Shown here: in pieces, positions 34,042 through 45,693 of the stretch
How the letters are laid out: each line of letters starts with the position of its first letter
How positions within the stretch are numbered: position 1 is the stretch's first letter
Assembly (NCBI GenBank): GCA_963971305.1
Contig: OZ020306.1
Location: forward strand, 74,168,022 to 74,232,021
Length of the DNA stretch: 64,000 nt
Origin: Arcuatula senhousia
Taxonomy: Eukaryota; Mollusca; Bivalvia; Mytilida; Mytilidae
Reading direction: 5' to 3'
The notes under the pieces: model-generated
Database searches by the model: none
Seen by the model: the letters and a program-made list of their open reading frames with translations, nothing else
What the model was told of the DNA's origin: nothing
Program-made: the position numbers and the translations under genes

Positions 34042-37000
34042 TAATTAGGGGTAACCCTTATCTGCACATTCCGCCAACGGTAAACCGTCTTGGTTGCGTA
34101 TGAATAAAGGGTTAGTGTCAGGGTTAAGGGTTAGGGTTAGCCGGAACTTCTTTTTGAAAATTTTAATTACAAACTTTACATGCTAATATCTCAGTCATTT
34201 CTTAACCGATTTAAACGATCAAAATCGCGTTGGAAAGTATTTTTAATAAGCTTTTCAACTAAATGGAGCGGATGAGCATAGACGCTCGGATTGATTACAA
34301 AAAGAAAGAAAATAAAAATCTACTTACCCCAATCTTTTACAGAAACGGCCTTCGTCTTTCTTGTTTGTCATAATCGTCTTGTCTTGTAAATGTTCTGTAA
34401 CAAAAAGGGGTAAAACGTATGAGTTATTTGCACATCCAACACTTTCGCATGAAAAAATACGAAATTCAGGATCAATAGTTCAGGATCAATTTTGGACGAA
34501 AAGGACATTAAACCGCCCTTCGATCCCCACAAAGTCAATCGTGAATGGTTATGACAGGAAAAGGTAGTCAACAACAATATCTACGCTGTGTAAAAGTTTC
34601 ATGAAGATCCATCGAGTGGTTTCAGAGTTGCGGTCGATAAGAGCTGTCCTTGGTCAACCATGGCTCATCTCCAACTTTAGCCTATAGAAGCCCCGATATC
34701 TATCTAAGCAATGTTAAACATGAATTTTACACATCTGTGTTAAGTCACAAAGATCGTGTAAAAGTTTCATAAAGATCCCACGACAGGTGTAGAAGTAATA
34801 GCAGCTTAAAAGGCTGTCATCATGTTTTGAAGTGACCACGTCATTTCATATTCATTGTATCATTTTTGTGCGCAGGAATGCCAGTAACAAAAAGTATGCG
34901 CGTGGACTTGTTTTTTTTTTTTTTTTTGAATTAGCTACTGATTTTTTTTTCTTCCTTTTGCCTTCTCTTTCCTTCTTTTTTTTTTCTCTTTGTCCCTTTT
35001 TTGTGTTCGTTTTTTTTTCTCGGATTTTTTGCACATATTCGTCGTGCGCCCCGCCTGTAAATAACTGGTTCACTGTCTCAGCTACACGTTTGTTTTCAGT
35101 CAGGCTATTGTTTTTTGATCAAACAGGCTTTGTATTTGCGGTTTTTGTCGAATTCTGTCGCCAATTCGTTGGTATTTTTCCGATCTAGAAGCTACAAGGA
35201 CCCGAATGGTAAAAAAATCGCCTACATTGAGAGGAAAATCTTGTTCCTAGAAAAAAATTCCAGTCTCGCTTGTGCTCAACCGACGTACAATCCCTTTACT
35301 GTGTCCGACAGATCACGATTTGTGCCGTTTAACACATTTTACAGAACCGGGCTACCTATCGCCGATCAAAAGTTATGATGCCTCAAACTTGCATCACTTT
35401 CAGGTCCGAGTCTAGACATTGTACAAGTTAGCAATGTTCAATGAGGTAGGAAAAAGCTTACTTACCGTGTACATTTCTTTACCTAAACTAGGTCTGGAGA
35501 ATGAACAATTAGCTTTACAATCATGGTTCAATTTTTAAAATCGGTCAATTTTCGAGACGATTGGAGCAAGGAAACAGGGCGAAATAAGCGAAACATGCAC
35601 CACATAGGCTAAATTTTCCGCCCCTACCCACCTCTCCCCCTTTTCCTGTGGTTCTTCAAAATTTACCGTTCCTTTGTTTCGCACCCCATCCCCATATTTC
35701 ATTTATCATCATCATTTCATGTTCATTGTATCATTCTTTTCATGTTCATCGCCTGTAAATAACCTATATAGCGTTGCACGGGCGTAAAAACACCAACTCA
35801 CTCACTTCTAAAATCGTATAGTGTTTTCCAACAAACAATGAAAAGTTCAGGATCAGGAACAAGTTCTGAAACACCAAAGAATAATTTTAAAAAAAAATCA
35901 GACAAAAATGTGTTTCAATGTAATGAGGCCCTATTGTTGCACAGACAGGAAGTGCACATCTTTATCTACATTGTGTGAAAGTTTCATGAAGATCCCTTGA
36001 GTGGTTTTGCAGTAGCGGGCGATAGGAGCTGCTTTCCGTTAACCATTGCCCAACTCCATGTTTCGTTGCTGGAAACCCGGATACCACTGCGATCAAAGTT
36101 TAACATGGATTCTAGACATCTGTGATGTGTCACCAAGATTGTGTGAAAGTTTCATTAAGATCCACTGATTGGTATAGAAGAAATTGCAGATGGAGCCTTT
36201 GTCATTCGATCACATCATCATTGCCCCTACCCACCACTCCCCCTTTTCCAGTGGTGTATCATCCCTTTCCTGTTCCTATTTTTTGTTTTTTGTTCCTATG
36301 TGTATTTTGTTCTTTTCAACTTTCGATAACTTACGGGAAGACCTACAATTAATTGGCGGTTGGTACATGTAGTTGGGTGATCGGTTTATTCTTGAAATAT
36401 GGGTTTTGAAGCTTGTAGAATTGAACTTTTTTGTCACTTTTGACGAGTCACTGCTTTCTCTTGCCTTGTAACAGGAGCGTAAAAATGGTCAAATCTATAG
36501 TCTATTCAGAGTAGAGTTCAGGGAAACCATGACATTTGAGATTGTTCATAATGAACTCAATGCATTGAAGCTGAAAAATCGGTTTTTTCGTCATTTCGCA
36601 TGATACACCTAACTTGAGAACGACACAAGATAGAGACTTGCAGTTTTTTGCATCGGGTTGCCCGTTAAAAAGTACTGCCCCTACGGGGCTGATTTTTCAA
36701 TTTCGTGACGATAAGAGTACGGGAACATGCCCAAATGAGCACAAATTGATATCTGCAAAGTGGTCAACATGGTAACCGTAACCCCAACCCTCCCAAAAAT
36801 ATTTTTTTCGAGTTTTTCATCCAAAAACTTAATACGAATCACTCATCGGTTTTCTTCCCTGACCTCCCTGTTTCTTGATAAAAAATTCTGTAGAAAAATA
36901 CGCGAAAAACACACTTTTTAAGAAAAAAGGGTTAGGGTTAGGGTTAAGGGTTAGGGTTAGGGTCGGGGTTAGGGTTAGGGTCAGTTTTATGGTCAGGGTT

Positions 37001-37067
37001 AGGGTTAGGGTTAAGGGTTAGGGTTAAGGGTTAGGGTTAGAGTTAGAAGGTTAGGGTTAGGGTTAGG
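34042..37067 (+). repeat. main unit, copy 10 (subfamily B, intermediate)
   Basis: Period 3026 bp. Short T17 run at ~34911. It has the B markers ATGTGTCACC and GAAGCTGAAAAATCGG but keeps GGAGCAAGG and the longer TTCTTCAAAATTTACCG of subfamilies A and C. The tract 36929-37067 is 139 bp (type B, ending with AGAGTTAGAAGG before the last repeats). Confidence 0.97.
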
Positions 37068-40000
37068 TAATTAGGGGTAACCCTTATCTGCACATTCCGC
37101 CAACGGTAAACCGTCTTGGTTGCGTATGAATAAAGGGTTAGTGTCAGGGTTAAGGGTTAGGGTTAGCCGGAACTTCTTTTTGAAAATTTTAATTACAAAC
37201 TTTACATGCTAATATCTCAGTCATTTCTTAACCGATTTAAACGATCAAAATCGCGTTGGAAAGTATTTTTAATAAGCTTTTCAACTAAATGGAGCGGATG
37301 AGCATAGACGCTCGGATTGATTACAAAAAGAAAGAAAATAAGAATCTACTTACCCCAATCTTTTACAGAAACGGCCTTCGTCTTTCTTGTTTGTCATAAT
37401 CGTCTTGTCTTGTAAATGTTCTGTAACAAAAAGGGCTAAAACGTATGAGTTATTTGCACATCCAACACTTTCGCATGAAAAAATACGAAATTCAGGATCA
37501 ATAGTTCAGGATCAATTTTGGACGAAAAGGACATTAAACCGCCCTTCGATCCCCACAAAGTCAATCGTGAATGGTTATGACAGGAAAAGGTAGTCAACAA
37601 CAATATCTACGCTGTGTAAAAGTTTCATGAAGATCCATCGAGTGGTTTCAGAGTTGCGGTCGATAAGAGCTGTCCTTGGTCAACCATGGCTCATCTCCAA
37701 CTTTAGCCTATAGAAGCCCCGATATCTATCTAAGCAATGTTAAACATGAATTTTACACATCTGTGTTAAGTCACAAAGATCGTGTAAAAGTTTCATAAAG
37801 ATCCCACGACAGGTGTAGAAGTAATAGCAGCTTAAAAGGCTGTCATCATGTTTTGAAGTGACCACGTCATTTCATATTCATTGTATCATTTTTGTGCGCA
37901 GGAATGCCAGTAACAAAAAGTATGCGCGTGGACTTGTTTTTTTTTTTTTTTTTTTTTTTTTTTTTGAATTAGCTACTGATTTTTTTCTTCCTTTTGCCTT
38001 CTCTTTCCTTTTTTTTTTTTCTCTTTGTCCCTTTTTTGTGTTCGTTTTTTTTTCTCGGATTTTTTGCACATATTCGTCGTGCGCCCCGCCTGTAAATAAC
38101 TGGTTCACTGTCTCAGCTACACGTTTGTTTTCAGTCAGGCTATTGTTTTTTGATCAAACAGGCTTTGTATTTGCGGTTTTTGTCGAATTCTGTCGCCAAT
38201 TCGTTGGTATTTTTCCGATCTAGAAGCTACAAGGACCCGAATGGTAAAAAAATCGCCTACATTGAGAGGAAAATCTTGTTCCTAGAAAAAAATTCCAGTC
38301 TCGCTTGTGCTCAACCGACGTACAATCCCTTTACTGTGTCCGACAGATCACGATTTGTGCCGTTTAACACATTTTACAGAACCGGGCTACCTATCGCCGA
38401 TCAAAAGTTATGATGCCTCAAACTTGCATCACTTTCAGGTCCGAGTCTAGACATTGTACAAGTTAGCAATGTTCAATGAGGTAGGAAAAAGCTTACTTAC
38501 CGTGTACATTTCTTTACCTAAACTAGGTCTGGAGAATGAACAATTAGCTTTACAATCATGGTTCAATTTTTAAAATCGGTCAATTTTCGAGACGATTGGA
38601 GCTAGGAAACAGGGCGAAATAAGCGAAACATGCACCACATAGGCTAAATTTTCCGCCCCTACCCACCTCTCCCCCTTTTCCTGTGGTTCTTTAATTGTTT
38701 CGCACCCCATCCCCATATTTCATTTATCATCATCATTTCATGTTCATTGTATCATTCTTTTCATGTTCATCGCCTGTAAATAACCTATATAGCGTTGCAC
38801 GGGCGTAAAAACACCAACTCACTCACTTCTAAAATCGTATAGTGTTTTCCAACAAACAATGAAAAGTTCAGGATCAGGAACAAGTTCTGAAACACCAAAG
38901 AATAATTTTAAAAAAAAAATCAGACAAAAATGTGTTTCAATGTAATGAGGCCCTATTGTTGCACAGACAGGAAGTGCACATCTTTATCTACATTGTGTGA
39001 AAGTTTCATGAAGATCCCTTGAGTGGTTTTGCAGTAGCGGGCGATAGGAGCTGCTTTCCGTTAACCATTGCCCAACTCCATGTTTCGTTGCTGGAAACCC
39101 GGATACCACTGCGATCAAAGTTTAACATGGATTCTAGACATCTGTGATGTGTCACCAAGATTGTGTGAAAGTTTCATTAAGATCCACTGATTGGTATAGA
39201 AGAAATTGCAGATGGAGCCTTTGTCATTCGATCACATCATCATTGCCCCTACCCACCACTCCCCCTTTTCCAGTGGTGTATCATCCCTTTCCTGTTCCTA
39301 TTTTTTGTTTTTTGTTCCTATGTGTATTTTGTTCTTTTCAACTTTCGATAACTTACGGGAAGACCTACAATTAATTGGCGGTTGGTACATGTAGTTGGGT
39401 GATCGGTTTATTCTTGAAATATGGGTTTTGAAGCTTGTAGAATTGAACTTTTTTGTCACTTTTGACGAGTCACTGCTTTCTCTTGCCTTGTAACAGGAGC
39501 GTAAAAATGGTCAAATCTATAGTCTATTCAGAGTAGAGTTCAGGGAAACCATGACATTTGAGATTGTTCATAATGAACTCAATGCATTGAAGCTGAAAAA
39601 TCGGTTTTTTCGTCATTTCGCATGATACACCTAACTTGAGAACGACACAAGATAGAGACTTGCAGTTTTTTGCATCGGGTTGCCCGTTAAAAAGTACTGC
39701 CCCTACGGGGCTGATTTTTCAATTTCGTGACGATAAGAGTACGGGAACATGCCCAAATGAGCACAAATTGATATCTGCAAAGTGGTCAACATGGTAACCG
39801 TAACCCCAACCCTCCCAAAAATATTTTTTTCGAGTTTTTCATCCAAAAACTTAATACGAATCACTCATCGGTTTTCTTCCCTGACCTCCCTGTTTCTTGA
39901 TAAAAAATTCTGTAGAAAAATACGCGAAAAACACACTTTTTAAGAAAAAAGGGTTAGGGTTAGGGTTAAGGGTTAGGGTTAGGGTCGGGGTTAGGGTTAG

Positions 40001-40089
40001 GGTCAGTTTTATGGTCAGGGTTAGGGTTAGGGTTAAGGGTTAGGGTTAAGGGTTAGGGTTAGAGTTAGAAGGTTAGGGTTAGGGTTAGG
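37068..40089 (+). repeat. main unit, copy 11 (subfamily B)
   Basis: Period 3022 bp. It carries a long T29 run, GGAGCTAGG and the 13-bp shortening. Private changes are AATAAGAATC at ~37338 and AAGGGCTAAA at ~37432. The tract 39951-40089 is 139 bp. Confidence 0.97.
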
Positions 40090-42682
40090 TAATTAGGGGT
40101 AACCCTTATCTGCACATTCCGCCAACGGTAAACCGTCTTGGTTGCGTATGAATAAAGGGTTAGTGTCAGGGTTAAGGGTTAGGGTTAGCCGGAACTTCTT
40201 TTTGAAAATTTTAATTACAAACTTTACATGCTAATATCTCAGTCATTTCTTAACCGATTTAAACGATCAAAATCGCGTTGGAAAGTATTTTTAATAAGCT
40301 TTTCAACTAAATGGAGCGGATGAGCATAGACGCTCGGATTGATTACAAAAAGAAAGAAAATAAAAATCTACTTACCCCAATCTTTTACAGAAACGGCCTT
40401 CGTCTTTCTTGTTTGTCATAATCGTCTTGTCTTGTAAATGTTCTGTAACAAAAAGGGGTAAAACGTATGAGTTATTTGCACATCCAACACTTTCGCATGA
40501 AAAAATACGAAATTCAGGATCAATAGTTCAGGATCAATTTTGGACGAAAAGGACATTAAACCGCCCTTCGATCCCCACAAAGTCAATCGTGAATGGTTAT
40601 GACAGGAAAAGGTAGTCAACAACAATATCTACGCTGTGTAAAAGTTTCATGAAGATCCATCGAGTGGTTTCAGAGTTGCGGTCGATAAGAGCTGTCCTTG
40701 GTCAACCATGGCTCATCTCCAACTTTAGCCTATAGAAGCCCCGATATCTATCTAAGCAATGTTAAACATGAATTTTACACATCTGTGTTAAGTCACAAAG
40801 ATCGTGTAAAAGTTTCATAAAGATCCCACGACAGGTGTAGAAAGCGTTATTTACATTGAGAGGAAAATCTTGTTCCTAGAAAAAAATTCCAGTCTCGCTT
40901 GTGCTCAACCGACGTACAATCCCTTTACTGTGTCCGACAGATCACGATTTGTGCCGTTTAACACATTTTACAGAACCGGGCTACCTATCGCCGATCAAAA
41001 GTTATGATGCCTCAAACTTGCATCACTTTCAGGTCCGAGTCTAGACATTGTACAAGTTAGCAATGTTCAATGAGGTAGGAAAAAGCTTACTTACCGTGTA
41101 CATTTCTTTACCTAAACTAGGTCTGGAGAATGAACAATTAGCTTTACAATCATGGTTCAATTTTTAAAATCGGTCAATTTTCGAGACGATTGGAGCTAGG
41201 AAACAGGGCGAAATAAGCGAAACATGCACCACATAGGCTAAATTTTCCGCCCCTACCCACCTCTCCCCCTTTTCCTGTGGTTCTTTAATTGTTTCGCACC
41301 CCATCCCCATATTTCATTTATCATCATCATTTCATGTTCATTGTATCATTCTTTTCATGTTCATCGCCTGTAAATAACCTATATAGCGTTGCACGGGCGT
41401 AAAAACACCAACTCACTCACTTCTAAAATCGTATAGTGTTTTCCAACAAACAATGAAAAGTTCAGGATCAGGAACAAGTTCTGAAACACCAAAGAATAAT
41501 TTTAAAAAAAAATCAGACAAAAATGTGTTTCAATGTAATGAGGCCCTATTGTTGCACAGACAGGAAGTGCACATCTTTATCTACATTGTGTGAAAGTTTC
41601 ATGAAGATCCCTTGAGTGGTTTTGCAGTAGCGGGCGATAGGAGCTGCTTTCCGTTAACCATTGCCCAACTCCATGTTTCGTTGCTGGAAACCCGGATACC
41701 ACTGCGATCAAAGTTTAACATGGATTCTAGACATCTGTGATGTGTCACCAAGATTGTGTGAAAGTTTCATTAAGATCCACTGATTGGTATAGAAGAAATT
41801 GCAGATGGAGCCTTTGTCATTCGATCACATCATCATTGCCCCTACCCACCACTCCCCCTTTTCCAGTGGTGTATCATCCCTTTCCTGTTCCTATTTTTTG
41901 TTTTTTGTTCCTATGTGTATTTTGTTCTTTTCAACTTTCGATAACTTACGGGAAGACCTACAATTAATTGGCGGTTGGTACATGTAGTTGGGTGATCGGT
42001 TTATTCTTGAAATATGGGTTTTGAAGCTTGTAGAATTGAACTTTTTTGTCACTTTTGACGAGTCACTGCTTTCTCTTGCCTTGTAACAGGAGCGTAAAAA
42101 TGGTCAAATCTATAGTCTATTCAGAGTAGAGTTCAGGGAAACCATGACATTTGAGATTGTTCATAATGAACTCAATGCATTGAAGCTGAAAAATCGGTTT
42201 TTTCGTCATTTCGCATGATACACCTAACTTGAGAACGACACAAGATAGAGACTTGCAGTTTTTTGCATCGGGTTGCCCGTTAAAAAGTACTGCCCCTACG
42301 GGGCTGATTTTTCAATTTCGTGACGATAAGAGTACGGGAACATGCCCAAATGAGCACAAATTGATATCTGCAAAGTGGTCAACATGGTAACCGTAACCCC
42401 AACCCTCCCAAAAATATTTTTTTCGAGTTTTTCATCCAAAAACTTAATACGAATCACTCATCGGTTTTCTTCCCTGACCTCCCTGTTTCTTGATAAAAAA
42501 TTCTGTAGAAAAATACGCGAAAAACACACTTTTTAAGAAAAAAGGGTTAGGGTTAGGGTTAAGGGTTAGGGTTAGGGTCGGGGTTAGGGTTAGGGTCAGT
42601 TTTATGGTCAGGGTTAGGGTTAGGGTTAAGGGTTAGGGTTAAGGGTTAGGGTTAGAGTTAGAAGGTTAGGGTTAGGGTTAGG
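40090..42682 (+). repeat. main unit, copy 12 (subfamily B, internal deletion)
   Basis: Period 2593 bp. Bases equivalent to 37821-38257 of copy 11 (437 bp, including the T run) are missing. They are replaced by 9 bp of filler (AGCGTTATT) at 40843-40851. Otherwise it is B type, with a normal 139-bp tract at 42544-42682. Confidence 0.97.
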
Positions 42683-45600
42683 TAATTAGGGGTAACCCTT
42701 ATCTGCACATTCCGCCAACGGTAAACCGTCTTGGTTGCGTATGAATAAAGGGTTAGTGTCAGGGTTAAGGGTTAGGGTTAGCCGGAACTTCTTTTTGAAA
42801 ATTTTAATTACAAACTTTACATGCTAATATCTCAGTCATTTCTTAACCGATTTAAACGATCAAAATCGCGTTGGAAAGTATTTTTAATAAGCTTTTCAAC
42901 TAAATGGAGCGGATGAGCATAGACGCTCGGATTGATTACAAAAAGAAAGAAAATAAAAATCTACTTACCCCAATCTTTTACAGAAACGGCCTTCGTCTTT
43001 CTTGTTTGTCATAATCGTCTTGTCTTGTAAATGTTCTGTAACAAAAAGGGGTAAAACGTATGAGTTATTTGCACATCCAACACTTTCGCATGAAAAAATA
43101 CGAAATTCAGGATCAATAGTTCAGGATCAATTTTGGACGAAAAGGACATTAAACCGCCCTTCGATCCCCACAAAGTCAATCGTGAATGGTTATGACAGGA
43201 AAAGGTAGTCAACAACAATATCTACGCTGTGTAAAAGTTTCATGAAGATCCATCGAGTGGTTTCAGAGTTGCGGTCGATAAGAGCTGTCCTTGGTCAACC
43301 ATGGCTCATCTCCAACTTTAGCCTATAGAAGCCCCGATATCTATCTAAGCAATGTTAAACATGAATTTTACACATCTGTGTTAAGTCACAAAGATCGTGT
43401 AAAAGTTTCATAAAGATCCCACGACAGGTGTAGAAGTAATAGCAGCTTAAAAGGCTGTCATCATGTTTTGAAGTGACCACGTCATTTCATATTCATTGTA
43501 TCATTTTTGTGCGCAGGAATGCCAGTAACAAAAAGTATGCGCGTGGACTTGTTTTTTTTTTTTTTTTTTGAATTAGCTACTGATTTTTTTTCTTCCTTTT
43601 GCCTTCTCTTTCCTTCTTTTTTTTTTCTCTTTGTCCCTTTTTTGTGTTCGTTTTTTTTTCTCGGATTTTTTGCACATATTCGTCGTGCGCCCCGCCTGTA
43701 AATAACTGGTTCACTGTCTCAGCTACACGTTTGTTTTCAGTCAGGCTATTGTTTTTTGATCAAACAGGCTTTGTATTTGCGGTTTTTGTCGAATTCTGTC
43801 GCCAATTCGTTGGTATTTTTCCGATCTAGAAGCTACAAGGACCCGAATGGTAAAAAAATCGCCTACATTGAGAGGAAAATCTTGTTCCTAGAAAAAAATT
43901 CCAGTCTCGCTTGTGCTCAACCGACGTACAATCCCTTTACTGTGTCCGACAGATCACGATTTGTGCCGTTTAACACATTTTACAGAACCGGGCTACCTAT
44001 CGCCGATCAAAAGTTATGATGCCTCAAACTTGCATCACTTTCAGGTCCGAGTCTAGACATTGTACAAGTTAGCAATGTTCAATGAGGTAGGAAAAAGCTT
44101 ACTTACCGTGTACATTTCTTTACCTAAACTAGGTCTGGAGAATGAACAATTAGCTTTACAATCATGGTTCAATTTTTAAAATCGGTCAATTTTCGAGACG
44201 ATTGGAGCTAGGAAACAGGGCGAAATAAGCGAAACATGCACCACATAGGCTAAATTTTCCGCCCCTACCCACCTCTCCCCCTTTTCCTGTGGTTCTTTAA
44301 TTGTTTCGCACCCCATCCCCATATTTCATTTATCATCATCATTTCATGTTCATTGTATCATTCTTTTCATGTTCATCGCCTGTAAATAACCTATATAGCG
44401 TTGCACGGGCGTAAAAACACCAACTCACTCACTTCTAAAATCGTATATTGTTTTCCAACAAACAATGAAAAGTTCAGGATCAGGAACAAGTTATGAAACA
44501 CCAAAGAATAATTTAAAAAAAAATCAGACAAAAATGTGTTTCAATGTAATGAGGCCCTATTGTTGCACAGACAGGAAGTGCACATCTTTATCTACATTGT
44601 GTGAAAGTTTCATGAAGATCCCTTGAGTGGTTTTGCAGTAGCGGGCGATAGGAGCTGCTTTCCGTTAACCATTGCCCAACTCGATGTTTCGTTGCTGGAA
44701 ACCCGGATACCACTGCGATCAAAGTTTAACATGGATTCTAGACATCTGTGATGTGTCACCAAGATTGTGTGAAAGTTTCATTAAGATCCACTGATTGGTA
44801 TAGAAGAAATTGCAGATGGAGCCTTTGTCATTCGATCACATCATCATTGCCCCTACCCACCACTCCCCCTTTTCCAGTGGTGTATCATCCCTTTCCTGTT
44901 CCTATTTTTTGTTTTTTGTTCCTATGTGTATTTTGTTCTTTTCAACTTTCGATAACTTACGGGAAGACCTACAATTAATTGGCGGTTGGTACATGTAGTT
45001 GGGTGATCGGTTTATTCTTGAAATATGGGTTTTGAAGCTTGTAGAATTGAACTTTTTTGTCACTTTTGACGAGTCACTGCTTTCTCTTGCCTTGTAACAG
45101 GAGCGTAAAAATGGTCAAATCTATAGTCTATTCAGAGTAGAGTTCAGGGAAACCATGACATTTGAGATTGTTCATAATGAACTCAATGCATTGAAGCTGA
45201 AAAATCGGTTTTTTCGTCATTTCGCATGATACACCTAACTTGAGAACGACACAAGATAGAGACTTGCATTTTTTTGCATCGGGTTGCCCGTTAAAAAGTA
45301 CTGCCCCTACGGGGCTGATTTTTCAATTTCGTGACGATAAGAGTACGGGAACATGCCCAAATGAGCACAAATTGATATCTGCAAAGTGGTCAACATGGTA
45401 ACCGTAACCCCAACCCTCCCAAAAATATTTTTTTCGAGTTTTTCATCCAAAAACTTAATACGAATCACTCATCGGTTTTCTTCCCTGACCTCCCTGTTTC
45501 TTGATAAAAAATTCTGTAGAAAAATACGCGAAAAACACACTTTTTAAGAAAAAAGGGTTAGGGTTAGGGTTAAGGGTTAGGGTTAGGGTCGGGGTTAGGG

Positions 45601-45693
45601 TTAGGGTCAGTTTTATGGTCAGGGTTAGGGTTAGGGTTAAGGGTTAGGGTTAAGGGTTAGGGTTAGAGTTAGAAGGTTAGGGTTAGGGTTAGG
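42683..45693 (+). repeat. main unit, copy 13 (subfamily B)
   Basis: Period 3011 bp. T18 run. Private changes are CGTATATTG (~44444), ACTCGATGTTTCG (~44690) and a G-to-T change in TTGCATTTTTTTGC (~45265). GTTATGAAAC (~44491) is shared only with copy 9. The tract 45555-45693 is 139 bp. Confidence 0.97.
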
